Positions 41,662 through 51,357 of a stretch of DNA of 64,000 bases are shown here, piece after piece. The translations under genes were made by a program, and so were the position numbers. Source of the stretch: Clostridiales bacterium (GTDB taxonomy: Bacteria; Bacillota; Clostridia; Saccharofermentanales; Saccharofermentanaceae); assembly GCA_017478485.1 (NCBI GenBank), contig JAFVDI010000031.1, positions 426,394-490,393 of the forward strand. The letters run 5' to 3'. The notes below the pieces were generated by a model, which saw only the letters and a program-made list of their open reading frames with translations, did no database searches and was not told where the DNA came from. Every line of letters starts with the position of its first letter. Position 1 is the stretch's first letter.

Positions 41662-44502
41662 ATGTCAGGGATAAGGTTGTTCGGTAAGGATTCAAAAGCT
41701 GCGGTATTCGTAAGCGGCAAAGACAAGGGCATATTGAGGGTAGCCAGTTTTCTGGCTCAGGACATCAGGAAAGTATCCGGCTGCAAGGTCAAGCACGTAA
41801 GAGTCGTAAGAGATCTCGATCTCACCAACGGAACAGCTGAAGGCTGTGACCTTGTGATCGCTGCAGGCATATGGAATGAAGAAGGATTTGAAGGCCTGTT
41901 ATCCTCCGGTTCAATAACCGTACCTGACTTGATAAAGAACGGCAAAGAACAGTACCTGATAGATTACCGTCAGGAAGATGGCAGGCTCGTGATCTTTATA
42001 GCGGGCAGCGACAAGCTCGGCGTTGAATACGGTCTTTATCAAATTTCTTCTTTGTTCGGAGTATCCCCCTGGCATTATTTCGGTGATGCCGTTACCGAAA
42101 AGAAAGAGACAGTTGAAGCTGACGAGCAGAAACTTAAGTATGTTTCAAAGAGGCCTTCTGTTGAATACAGAGGTTTTTTCCTTAACGACGAATGGCCGTC
42201 ACTCGGTTCCTGGGTAACCAACGCATTCGGTGACTTTAATGAGGATTTCTATGAGAAGGTCTTTGATCTTCTCTTAAGGCTTAAAGGAAATTTCCTGTGG
42301 CCTGCTATGTGGAGCGCTGTCTTCAGCGAAGACGGAAAAGCATTCCCGACTGCATCTGCCGAGCTTGCTGATGAACTAGGCATCTATATGGGAACATCCC
42401 ACCACGAGCCTTTGTTCAGGGCAGGAGAAGAGTTCTCACACTATATGAGCAAGAGTAATTCGCAAGGGTACGGAGCGGACTGGAGCTTCTACACGAATCC
42501 TGAAGGCTTGAAAAAGTTCTGGGAAGACTCCGTTGTGCGCAACAAGGATTACCGTTCACTCATCACGATCGGAATGAGAGGAGAGAGGGACAGTAAGATC
42601 CTGGGTGAAGACGCAACGCTCAAGGACAACATCGACCTTCTCAAGCACACCATAACCGCGCAGAAAGAGATACTTAACAGGCATGGCTTAGGTGATGCGG
42701 TCAAGGTCCTCGCACTCTATAAGGAAGTTGAGGATTACTTCTACTGTGACAAGGATACGGAAGGTCTTTCTGCCTGGGAAGGAATAGAAGATGCAACGCT
42801 TCTTTTGTCAGACGATAACTTTGCAAACCTCAGAACAGTACCTGACGAGAAGATCAGGGACCGCAAGGCAGGCTGGGGTATCTACTATCACTTCGACTAT
42901 CACGGCGATCCAATCTCTTATGAATGGGTCAATTCAACTCCGCTCATTAAAGCATGGGAACAGCTGACAACGGCTTATGCATACGGCATCAGGAAGATAT
43001 GGATAGCAAATGTCGGAGACCTCCGTCCGCAGGAGCTCCCGCTCAGTTATTTCATGGAACTTGCTTACGATTTTGAAAAGTGGAGCGAACCGGATCTGAC
43101 AGATGATTTCCTGCAGGAATGGATCAATCAGCAGTTCGGAGGGTCACTTAACGAGGAAGAGAAGAAGGATGTCTTCGAGATCCTTACCGAATACCCGAGA
43201 TTTAACGGAGACAGGCGTCCTGAGGCTACGCATCCCGATACTTTCAAGTTTGCTGACAGCCTTGAGGCATTCGAGGAATTAAGGCGTGCAGATCAGATAG
43301 AAACCGTTTCAGAGAGCCTCGGCATCGACTTTACGACTGACCGCGGCAATGCTCTTTTCGGGCTCGTACAGTTTCCTGCAATGGCATCGGCAAATCTCAG
43401 GAAGATGATGATTTACGCAGGCTTGAACCGGCTCCTCGCAGGCTGGAACGTTTATGCGGCCAATAACATCGCGGATCTTCTCAAAAAGACGATAGACAGG
43501 GACATAGAGCTCGTAAGACAGTATAACGAGGACATGAGCGGCGGCAAGTGGAAGGGCATGATGTCATCCAAGCACGTCGATTTCGTCAACTGGAACGATG
43601 AAGGTTCCAGATATCCCGAGCCGGTTTATCTTGATTATGCAGAGTGCAGAGATCAGCTGGTCTCCATCAATTTTAACGAACCCGTTATTCTTGGTAATGA
43701 CGCAGGCGAATTGGTATTTTCTTCGTTTGAAGACAATACAGAGACAGTGATCGTGCTTAACAACAAGGACGGTCTGTCTTTCAGTACTAGCGCAGAGTGG
43801 ATCAACATTGACGTCTGTGAGATCTTTTCAGGATTAATGTGCTGCAAGGTGAGCATTGACTGGTCAATGCTGTCAGTGGATTCCGAGAGCACGCTTTCGA
43901 TAAATTATCATCCGGATCATACTGACATCCCCATTAAAGCCAGGGTCTTTGATCCGGCAGATTACAGCACCGGTACGTTCGTTGAGACTCTCGGATACAT
44001 AGGTATGTCTGCAGGATGCTTTGCAGATTCTTATGCGCCGGACGGATCAGGCTGGCTGATGATACAGAACTACGGAAAAGCCATGTCTGCCATGAAGCCT
44101 TATCCGCTTGCAAAAGATTATGAGGATTCTGATGCGCCGTCGCTTACATATAAGTTCGCGATAAACCATGAAGGCACGTATCACATTACGTTCTGTCTGC
44201 TTCCCAATAACAATCCGCACAAGGAAAGCCGCGTTAAGTTCTTTGCCGGACTGGACGGGGTTTCAAGGGAACTCTACATGCTTCCCGAAAATTATGGGAT
44301 CGGAACCGCACATGATGTCAGCTGGTGCAACGCGGTGCTCGATAACCAGCGCAAGATAAGCTTTGATGCGGATCTTTCAAAAGGTGAGCACGAGCTGGTC
44401 TTCAAGGTTCCTGAAGCAGGGGCGGTCATCCAGAAGATCGAGATAGATCAGTCTGAAGACGACAGCTTCTACGGATGTCCGTTTACGTACATCAAAAAGT
44501 GA
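41662..44502 (+). CDS. Glycoside hydrolase family 115, xylan alpha-1,2-glucuronidase
   Basis: Removes (4-O-methyl)glucuronic acid side chains from xylan or its fragments. Family landmarks in the 946-residue protein are GVEYGLYQISSLFGVSPW, RGFFLNDEWPSLGSWV, LKGNFLWPAMWSAVF, MGTSHHEPL, ITIGMRGERD, YYHFDYHGDP and KIWIANVGDLRPQELPLSYF. A C-terminal region of about 200 residues is beta-rich, as usual in GH115. No signal peptide is seen, so it is intracellular. It forms an operon with the esterase gene. Confidence 0.93.
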   Translation: MSGIRLFGKDSKAAVFVSGKDKGILRVASFLAQDIRKVSGCKVKHVRVVRDLDLTNGTAEGCDLVIAAGIWNEEGFEGLLSSGSITVPDLIKNGKEQYLIDYRQEDGRLVIFIAGSDKLGVEYGLYQISSLFGVSPWHYFGDAVTEKKETVEADEQKLKYVSKRPSVEYRGFFLNDEWPSLGSWVTNAFGDFNEDFYEKVFDLLLRLKGNFLWPAMWSAVFSEDGKAFPTASAELADELGIYMGTSHHEPLFRAGEEFSHYMSKSNSQGYGADWSFYTNPEGLKKFWEDSVVRNKDYRSLITIGMRGERDSKILGEDATLKDNIDLLKHTITAQKEILNRHGLGDAVKVLALYKEVEDYFYCDKDTEGLSAWEGIEDATLLLSDDNFANLRTVPDEKIRDRKAGWGIYYHFDYHGDPISYEWVNSTPLIKAWEQLTTAYAYGIRKIWIANVGDLRPQELPLSYFMELAYDFEKWSEPDLTDDFLQEWINQQFGGSLNEEEKKDVFEILTEYPRFNGDRRPEATHPDTFKFADSLEAFEELRRADQIETVSESLGIDFTTDRGNALFGLVQFPAMASANLRKMMIYAGLNRLLAGWNVYAANNIADLLKKTIDRDIELVRQYNEDMSGGKWKGMMSSKHVDFVNWNDEGSRYPEPVYLDYAECRDQLVSINFNEPVILGNDAGELVFSSFEDNTETVIVLNNKDGLSFSTSAEWINIDVCEIFSGLMCCKVSIDWSMLSVDSESTLSINYHPDHTDIPIKARVFDPADYSTGTFVETLGYIGMSAGCFADSYAPDGSGWLMIQNYGKAMSAMKPYPLAKDYEDSDAPSLTYKFAINHEGTYHITFCLLPNNNPHKESRVKFFAGLDGVSRELYMLPENYGIGTAHDVSWCNAVLDNQRKISFDADLSKGEHELVFKVPEAGAVIQKIEIDQSEDDSFYGCPFTYIKK

Positions 44503-44556
44503 CGGTAAGCCTCGGGTAATCAGGATAATGCCGGTGACAAATTGTCCTCTTAATTG

Positions 44557-44587
44557 ACACGAATCCTGCCCTGATCCGTGTTATAAT
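44557..44587 (+). promoter_or_regulatory. Extended -10 promoter of uvrA overlapped by a palindrome
   Basis: TGTTATAAT at 44579-44587 is an extended -10. Directly upstream, ACACGAATC-N7-GATCCGTGT (44557-44581) is a dyad with one mismatch covering the -35 to -10 spacer, suited to a repressor. It does not match the GAAC-N4-GTTC LexA core. A TTGACA at 44554 is too far away (22 bp) to be its -35. Confidence 0.45.
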
Positions 44588-44625
44588 TCACTGTTAATAA
44601 ATGTGGATCATTGGCGGATATTAAG

Positions 44626-47600
44626 ATGGACGAGAATAAGTATATAAAGATCAGAGGTGCGCGTGAGCATAACCTCAAGAACATAGATATCGATATCCCG
44701 AGACGGGAGATGGTCGTCATTACCGGTCTTTCGGGTTCAGGTAAGTCTTCGCTTGCTTTTGACACCATATATGCAGAAGGACAGCGCCGCTATGTCGAGT
44801 CGCTCTCTTCTTATGCAAGGATGTTCTTAGGCCAGCTCGAGAAGCCTGACCTCGACAGCATTGAAGGTCTTTCTCCGGCGATCTCGATCGACCAGAAATC
44901 AACGGTCGTAAACCCGAGATCGACCGTGGGCACGGTTACCGAGATCTATGATTACTTAAGACTCCTTTATGCACGCGTAGGTGAGCCTTACTGCCCTAAG
45001 TGCGGTAAGCCGATACGCACGCAGACGATCGATCAGATAATAGACAAGCTCAAGGAATATCCCGAAGGCACGCGCATGATCATCTATGCTCCCATGGTAA
45101 GGGGCAAGAAGGGTGAGTTCAGCAAGCTCTTTGAAGGCTTCAGGCGTTCGGGCTATGCGAGAGTCAAGGTTGACGGGATAATGTATGAGCTCGATGAGGA
45201 GATCAAGCTCAACAAGAACAACAAGCATGAGATCTATGTTGTCGTTGACAGGATCGTCATCAAGGAATCAAATACCACCAGGCTCAATGACTCATGCGAG
45301 ACTGCTCTCAAGCTTTCGGGCGGTCTGCTGCTCGTTGAGACCCAGACTGCGAAAGAAGGCAAGGGCGGAGAGAAGGAATACGAGACTAACGAGGAGTTCT
45401 TCTCGCAGAACCTTGCATGCCCTGACTGCGGTATCTCTTTCGGAGAGATAACTACAAGGAGTTTCTCGTTTAACAGCCCCGAAGGCGCATGTCCTCACTG
45501 TTCCGGTATCGGTACATTGATCAAGGTCGATCCCGAGCTTTGCATAACCAATCCGAAGCTTTCGATCAACGAGGGCGCCATAAGGACTGCGGGATGGAAT
45601 TTCGATGATCCCAAGAGCTGGGGCAGAGGCTTCATAACGGCTTTGTCGGAGAAATACAAGTTTTCTCTCGACGTGCCTTACTATAAGCTTCCGGATAAGA
45701 TCAAAGACATAATCATGTACGGCAATGGCGGTGAGAAGATGAAGATAGACACCACCAATTCCGTATATCCGAGATCAGGCGATTACTATGCCGCATGGGA
45801 AGGCCTCGTGCCCAGTGTCAACAGACGCTGGAGAGAGTCTATGTCTGAAGATGCCAAGGCATCTTACGAAAGGTACATGAGCATTGACGTCTGCCCCGTG
45901 TGCGGAGGCGCAAGGCTCAATCCCAACAGTCTCGCCGTAAAGATCGGCGGAAAGAACATCAGTGAAGTTACGAATCTTTCCGTAAAGAACCTGATAACTT
46001 TCTTCAATGATCTCACTTTCACCAAGATGAAAGGCGAGATCGCAGCTCCGATCTTAAGAGAGGTTTCCGCAAGACTCCGCTTCCTTTTCGACGTAGGTCT
46101 TGATTACATGACGCTTTCGAGGTCATCTTCGACTCTTTCAGGCGGAGAGGCCCAGAGGATCAGACTTGCAACGCAGATAGGCGCAGGCCTTCAGGGCGTG
46201 CTCTACGTGCTGGACGAACCTTCGATAGGACTTCACCAGAGAGACAACGATAAGCTTATCAAGACGCTTTATAAGCTCAGGGATCTCGGAAACTCGATCT
46301 TAGTGGTCGAGCATGATGAAGATACCATGAGGGCAGCTGACCACCTGATCGACATAGGTCCGGGAGCCGGCGTATTCGGAGGCAGGGTAGTGGCTCAGGG
46401 CACTGTGGATGAGGTCATCGCAACACCCGAGTCGATCACCGGTGATTATCTTTCCGGCAGGAAATTCATTCCCGTACCTTCCGACAGAAGGAAGCCTGAT
46501 CCCAAGAAGATGCTTTCCATCAAGGGCGCTACGGTCAATAACCTGAAGAACATCAACGTTGACATACCGATAGGGCTGTTCACCGTTATCACTGGTGTAT
46601 CGGGTTCAGGCAAATCGTCGCTTATCAATTCAACGCTGGTCCCTTATCTTACATATGAGCTCAACGGCGCGCATAAGACACGTGTTCAGTGCGAGAGGAT
46701 AACAGGGTATTCCAACCTCGATAAGATCATATGCATCGACCAGAGCCCAATAGGGAGGACGCCGAGAAGTAATCCCGCTACCTATATCGGTCTTTTTGAT
46801 ATGATAAGAAAGCTCTTTTCGGAGACTCCTGATGCAAAGGCAAGGGGATTCGGTCCCGGAAGGTTTTCTTTTAATACCAAGGGCGGCAGATGCGAAGCCT
46901 GCTCAGGTGACGGCGTAAACAAGATAGAAATGCATTTCCTGCCCGATATCTATGTTACCTGCGATGTCTGTAAGGGTAAGCGTTACAACAGGGAGACTCT
47001 GGAAGTACATTACAACGGCAAGAACATAAACGACATCCTCGAAATGTCGGTCGATGAGGCTTGTGAGTTCTTCAAGAATCACAGTGCCATCTATAAGAAG
47101 GTCAGGACTCTGCAGGATGTCGGACTCGGTTATATCAAGCTCGGACAGCCTTCGACCACTCTGTCAGGCGGTGAGGCGCAGAGGATAAAGCTTGCGTCAG
47201 AGCTCTCCCGCCGTTCGACGGGAAAGACGATATATGTCCTTGATGAGCCCACTACCGGACTTCATGTCGCTGATGTACATAAGCTCGTCGAGATCCTTGA
47301 GCGTCTGACCGAGAACAAGAACACCGTAGTAGTAATTGAGCATAATCTGGACGTCATCAAGACCGCGGATCATATAATAGATCTCGGTCCCGAGAGCGGT
47401 GACGACGGAGGACAGGTAATAGCGCAGGGAACCCCTGAGGAGATCTGCAAGGTAAAGAAGTCCTATACGGGTCAGTTCCTCAAGCCCGTGCTCGAGAAGG
47501 CACGCAAGAACGGCCAGTATGCCGACATCTCAGCCTTTATCGATACCGCAAGGCTCGAAGAGGAACAATATGATATAATTACAGGTCCGAGAGTGAGAAG

Positions 47601-47643
47601 AAAGATCAAGGAACAAGGGACAGATAATAAAGACGGAGAATAA
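44626..47643 (+). CDS. uvrA: UvrABC excinuclease subunit A
   Basis: Damage-recognition ATPase of nucleotide excision repair. Two ABC modules are visible: Walker [15 protein letters not shown] and [14 protein letters not shown], and two signature LSGGEAQRI motifs. Zinc modules are CPKCGKP, CPDCG...CPHCSG and the late CEACSG...CDVCKGKRY. The protein is about 1005 residues, and a C-terminal extension of about 40 residues follows the ABC core. The ATG at 44626 was preferred; an in-frame TTG at 44611 adds five residues. The clpE-like gene starts 5 bp after its stop. Confidence 0.96.
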   Translation: MDENKYIKIRGAREHNLKNIDIDIPRREMVVITGLSGSGKSSLAFDTIYAEGQRRYVESLSSYARMFLGQLEKPDLDSIEGLSPAISIDQKSTVVNPRSTVGTVTEIYDYLRLLYARVGEPYCPKCGKPIRTQTIDQIIDKLKEYPEGTRMIIYAPMVRGKKGEFSKLFEGFRRSGYARVKVDGIMYELDEEIKLNKNNKHEIYVVVDRIVIKESNTTRLNDSCETALKLSGGLLLVETQTAKEGKGGEKEYETNEEFFSQNLACPDCGISFGEITTRSFSFNSPEGACPHCSGIGTLIKVDPELCITNPKLSINEGAIRTAGWNFDDPKSWGRGFITALSEKYKFSLDVPYYKLPDKIKDIIMYGNGGEKMKIDTTNSVYPRSGDYYAAWEGLVPSVNRRWRESMSEDAKASYERYMSIDVCPVCGGARLNPNSLAVKIGGKNISEVTNLSVKNLITFFNDLTFTKMKGEIAAPILREVSARLRFLFDVGLDYMTLSRSSSTLSGGEAQRIRLATQIGAGLQGVLYVLDEPSIGLHQRDNDKLIKTLYKLRDLGNSILVVEHDEDTMRAADHLIDIGPGAGVFGGRVVAQGTVDEVIATPESITGDYLSGRKFIPVPSDRRKPDPKKMLSIKGATVNNLKNINVDIPIGLFTVITGVSGSGKSSLINSTLVPYLTYELNGAHKTRVQCERITGYSNLDKIICIDQSPIGRTPRSNPATYIGLFDMIRKLFSETPDAKARGFGPGRFSFNTKGGRCEACSGDGVNKIEMHFLPDIYVTCDVCKGKRYNRETLEVHYNGKNINDILEMSVDEACEFFKNHSAIYKKVRTLQDVGLGYIKLGQPSTTLSGGEAQRIKLASELSRRSTGKTIYVLDEPTTGLHVADVHKLVEILERLTENKNTVVVIEHNLDVIKTADHIIDLGPESGDDGGQVIAQGTPEEICKVKKSYTGQFLKPVLEKARKNGQYADISAFIDTARLEEEQYDIITGPRVRRKIKEQGTDNKDGE

Positions 47644-47648
47644 AGCAC

Positions 47649-50075
47649 ATGGCACTTTGCAGCATATGTAAGACAAGACATGCAATCGTTTTTACGAGCC
47701 GTTATGAAGACGGTAAGCGCATAGATGAAGGCTTCTGCCTCAAGTGCGCATATGAATCGGGCATTGCCGGTGTTACCGACATGTTCAAGGCAACAGGTAT
47801 CAATGCGGATAACATTGACGAGATGAGTGACAGGCTTGAGGAGATGATCTCCACTAACGGCATGTCAGTCGATCCCGGTGATTTCCTTAAGCAGCTTGCA
47901 GGCGGAGAACTCGACCCCATGGGTGACGAGGATGACGATTCTTATGAATTCGATGAAGACAGCACACCCGTAGGCGTTGCAGATGCCGAGAAGTCAGACG
48001 ACGGTAAGGATAACGATAAGGATCCTGATGACAAGAGACCCTCATTCTTCGACAACATCTTCGGCAGAAGGCCCGGCTCGGATGCTGACGGTAAGGATAC
48101 ATCCAAGGACAGACGCAAGGGCCGCCCAAGAATGAAGTTCCTCAACGAGTTTGGTACAAACCTCACTGAGCGTGCCGCAGAAGGCAAGATCGACAGGATC
48201 ATAGGCCGTGACAAGGAGATCGAAAGATGCATTCAGATCCTTAACAGAAGGACCAAGAACAATCCTGTTCTCATTGGCGCTCCGGGTGTCGGTAAGACCG
48301 CCGTTGCCCAGGGGCTTGCAGTAAAGATCGTTGAAGGCAGCGTTCCCGAGAAGCTCCTCAACATGCAGGTTTGGCAGCTTGACCTTCCCGCAATGGTCGC
48401 AGGAACCCAGTTCAGAGGACAGTTCGAGAGCCGTATCAAGGGCGTCATCAACGAAGCTATCAAGGCAGAGAACATCATACTTGTAATCGATGAGCTTCAT
48501 ACGATTATCGGCGCAGGTGACGCGGAAGGTTCGACCAATGCGGCAAACATCCTAAAGCCTGCTCTGGCGCGCGGAGAACTGCGTATCTTGGGATCCACGA
48601 CAACAGCCGAGTATAAGAAGATCGAGAAGGATTCGGCTCTTGAGAGACGTTTCCAGAAGGTCATGCTCGACGAGCCTTCGATCGAGACATCCATTGAGAT
48701 ACTTAAGGGCATCAGGGATTACTACGAGAAGCACCATAACGTTACTTATTCCGATGAAGTAATCGAGTTTGCGGTAAAGGCTTCAAAGAGATATATCACA
48801 GACAGATACCTTCCCGATAAGGCGATCGATCTTATCGATGAGGCGGGTTCTGCGGCAAACCTCAAGAACGTGAAGCTCGTTAAGCTTGCAAGCACAAAGA
48901 AGTCGCTTGAGGAAGCCAAGGCTGAACATCAGAGGCAGATAGATTCCATGGAGAACTCCTCGCCCGAAGAACGCGAGCAGGACTATGAGAAGGCTGCCGA
49001 ACTCAAGGCCAAGGTTGATAAGCTCACCAACGAGCTTGAGGCATTGGAGAACGATTTGAAGCCCGATCCTATCCAGGTCGAGGATATCGCGAGAGTAGTC
49101 GAAATGTGGACGGGAATCCCCCTCAAGTCTATTTCTGAGACAGAGACAGAGAAGCTCGCACACCTTGAAGAGAGGCTCCATAAGAGAGTCATCGGTCAGG
49201 AAGAGGCAGTACATGCCGTTTCCAATGCCGTAAGACGCACAAGAGCGGGCTTTACAAAGAAGCATAAGCCTACATCTTTCATATTCGTCGGACCTACCGG
49301 CGTAGGTAAGACAGAGCTTGTTAAGGCTCTTGCCGAAGTCATGTTCGATTCGGAGGAAGCTCTCATCAGGATCGACATGTCCGAATACATGGAACCTCAT
49401 TCAGTAAGCAAACTGATCGGTTCCCCTCCGGGATATGTAGGCTTCGATGATGCAGGACAGCTGACGGAGCAGGTAAGGAGAAAGCCTTATTCTGTAATCC
49501 TTTTCGATGAGATCGAGAAGGCTCATCCGGATGTGTTCAATCTCCTTTTGCAGATGCTCGATGACGGTGTTCTTACAGACAGCCACGGTTTGCACGTTAA
49601 CTTTGAGAACTGCATAATCATAATGACATCAAATGCCGGAAGTTCTGCCAAGGCATCTACGATCGGCTTCTTCAACAGCACACATGAGGCTTTGGAGCAG
49701 CACGTTCAATCCGCTCTTAAGGAGACGTTCCGTCCCGAGTTCCTTAACAGGGTCGATGATGTCATCATATTCAAGTCTCTCAAGCCTGAGGAGATCCGTC
49801 AGATCGTCGATATCATGATCAAGGATGTATTCAGCTCACTCGAAGACAAGCACATCAAGGGCTCTATGACAAAGGCTGCAGGCGACAGGCTCGCTGCCGT
49901 AGGCTACGACGAGAAATACGGCGCAAGACCGCTTAGAAAGGCTATCAGGAAGAACATTGAGGATCCGCTTTCCGACATGTTCCTCTCAGGCGGGCTTAAG
50001 GACGTCGTATCCCTTAAGATCGATTACAAGAAAGATAAGTTTGTATTCGATACGGTTAAGGCTAAAGAAGAATGA
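47649..50075 (+). CDS. ClpE-like AAA+ unfoldase of the Clp protease
   Basis: ATP-dependent unfoldase that feeds ClpP. It has an N-terminal zinc finger (Cys4, Cys7, Cys30, Cys33) like ClpE and McsA instead of the usual Clp N domain. An acidic Asp/Lys linker (about 90-155) follows, then AAA domain 1 (GAPGVGKT at 210-217, [12 protein letters not shown]), a coiled-coil middle domain ([20 protein letters not shown]), and AAA domain 2 ([42 protein letters not shown]). A STIGFFN loop fits the ClpP-binding IGF type. It overlaps the next small gene by 4 nt. Confidence 0.92.
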   Translation: MALCSICKTRHAIVFTSRYEDGKRIDEGFCLKCAYESGIAGVTDMFKATGINADNIDEMSDRLEEMISTNGMSVDPGDFLKQLAGGELDPMGDEDDDSYEFDEDSTPVGVADAEKSDDGKDNDKDPDDKRPSFFDNIFGRRPGSDADGKDTSKDRRKGRPRMKFLNEFGTNLTERAAEGKIDRIIGRDKEIERCIQILNRRTKNNPVLIGAPGVGKTAVAQGLAVKIVEGSVPEKLLNMQVWQLDLPAMVAGTQFRGQFESRIKGVINEAIKAENIILVIDELHTIIGAGDAEGSTNAANILKPALARGELRILGSTTTAEYKKIEKDSALERRFQKVMLDEPSIETSIEILKGIRDYYEKHHNVTYSDEVIEFAVKASKRYITDRYLPDKAIDLIDEAGSAANLKNVKLVKLASTKKSLEEAKAEHQRQIDSMENSSPEEREQDYEKAAELKAKVDKLTNELEALENDLKPDPIQVEDIARVVEMWTGIPLKSISETETEKLAHLEERLHKRVIGQEEAVHAVSNAVRRTRAGFTKKHKPTSFIFVGPTGVGKTELVKALAEVMFDSEEALIRIDMSEYMEPHSVSKLIGSPPGYVGFDDAGQLTEQVRRKPYSVILFDEIEKAHPDVFNLLLQMLDDGVLTDSHGLHVNFENCIIIMTSNAGSSAKASTIGFFNSTHEALEQHVQSALKETFRPEFLNRVDDVIIFKSLKPEEIRQIVDIMIKDVFSSLEDKHIKGSMTKAAGDRLAAVGYDEKYGARPLRKAIRKNIEDPLSDMFLSGGLKDVVSLKIDYKKDKFVFDTVKAKEE

Positions 50076-50245
50076 ACAGCTGCGATACCTGCATGTATTC
50101 CGTTACAGATGAGATCACGGGCGAAGCGTTCTGTGATCTTGATCTTGACGAGGATGAAGTAATAAGGCTGTCTCACAGCAGAAGCAAAGAGTGTCCGTTC
50201 TACAAAGACGGAGACGAGTATAAGACCGTAAGACATCAGATGTGA
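50072..50245 (+). CDS. Small Cys-containing protein (DUF6472-like)
   Basis: A 57-residue frame beginning [20 protein letters not shown] and ending DGDEYKTVRHQM. It has four Cys in a CxxC...C...C pattern (CDTC, FCDL, ECPFY), suggesting metal binding. It resembles a family of tiny clostridial proteins with the same CPFY and DEYKxVRxQM ends, recalled as DUF6472. ATGA overlaps the ClpE-like stop, and its own stop is 1 bp before the hydE ATG, so translation is tightly coupled on both sides. Function unknown. Confidence 0.8.
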   Translation: MNSCDTCMYSVTDEITGEAFCDLDLDEDEVIRLSHSRSKECPFYKDGDEYKTVRHQM

Positions 50246-50246
50246 T

Positions 50247-51302
50247 ATGGATGAGAGATTCCGTTCAATTGTTGATTCATTGAAAGATACGCAGAGCATC
50301 TCCCAAGAGGATCTTGCGTATCTTCTTGAATGCGACGGTTCCGATAACGAGTATCTGTTTGAAGCCGCACGTGAAGTCGCTGAAAGACACTTTCATAAAG
50401 AGATATATCTCAGAGGGCTTATAGAGTTTTCCAATTACTGCAGGAACAACTGCTATTACTGCGGCATCAGAGGTGGAAACCTCAAGGCGGAAAGATACAG
50501 GCTTACTGAAGAAGAGATCCTTTCATGCTGCGGGATAGGCGAAAAGATGGGGTTCAGGACGTTTGTCCTGCAGAGCGGTGAAGATCCGTACTATACAGAT
50601 GAAGTGATCGTCGATCTTATAAAGAAGATCAAGGCAGCTCATCCGGACTGTGCCGTTACGCTTTCGATCGGCGAAAAACCGCATGATAGTTATCAGAAGT
50701 ATTTCGATGCAGGCGCTGACAGGTATCTGCTGCGTCACGAGACCGCCAACGAAGAGCATTATTGTAAACTCCATCCCGAGAACATGTCGGGCGCTGAACG
50801 CAAAAAGTGCCTTTTCGATCTTAAGAAGATCGGTTTCCAGGTAGGATGCGGAATAATGGTCGGCACGCCTTTCCAGACTGTCGATCATATATATGAAGAT
50901 ATTGTATTCATGAAAGAATTACAGCCGCATATGATCGGTATAGGGCCTTTCATAGCGCATAAGGATACACCTTTTAAAGATGAGCCGGACGGAAGCGTGG
51001 ACCGCACGCTGCGCCTGCTGGCAATATTAAGGCTCATATTCCCGAAGGTCCTTCTGCCTGCCACAACGGCGCTTGGAACTGCGGATGTGATGGGAAGGGA
51101 GAAGGGTATCCTTGCGGGAGCCAATGTAATGATGCCCAATCTGTCGCCGGTCAATGTGCGTAAGAAATATCTTCTCTATGACGGCAAGATATGTACCGGT
51201 GAAGAAGCAGCAGAATGCAATGCCTGCATGAGAGGCAGGGTGGAACGCATAGGATTCCATGTCGCAGACAGCAGGGGAGATCATCCTGATTTCATAAGAT
51301 AA
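50247..51302 (+). CDS. hydE: [FeFe]-hydrogenase H-cluster radical SAM maturase HydE
   Basis: Radical SAM enzyme that helps build the dithiomethylamine/CO/CN ligands of the H-cluster. The Cx3Cx2C site is in RGLIEFSNYCRNNCYYCGIR, followed by GGNLKAERYRLTEEEILSCC, VLQSGEDPYYTDE, and a late MMPNLSPVNVRKKYLLYDGK block. The protein is 351 residues, typical for HydE. hydF, hydG and the hydrogenase are not in the window. It indicates hydrogen metabolism in this organism. Confidence 0.94.
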   Translation: MDERFRSIVDSLKDTQSISQEDLAYLLECDGSDNEYLFEAAREVAERHFHKEIYLRGLIEFSNYCRNNCYYCGIRGGNLKAERYRLTEEEILSCCGIGEKMGFRTFVLQSGEDPYYTDEVIVDLIKKIKAAHPDCAVTLSIGEKPHDSYQKYFDAGADRYLLRHETANEEHYCKLHPENMSGAERKKCLFDLKKIGFQVGCGIMVGTPFQTVDHIYEDIVFMKELQPHMIGIGPFIAHKDTPFKDEPDGSVDRTLRLLAILRLIFPKVLLPATTALGTADVMGREKGILAGANVMMPNLSPVNVRKKYLLYDGKICTGEEAAECNACMRGRVERIGFHVADSRGDHPDFIR

Positions 51303-51306
51303 AAAT

Positions 51307-51334
51307 AGAGGCATCACGATGATGCCTCTTTTTT
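51307..51334 (+). terminator. Terminator between hydE and the convergent gene
   Basis: A 10-bp stem (AGAGGCATCA with TGATGCCTCT) is followed by T5; with A-rich flanks it may work in both directions. Confidence 0.85.
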
Positions 51335-51357
51335 GTGTAACTCCTTGATCGGTGAAG

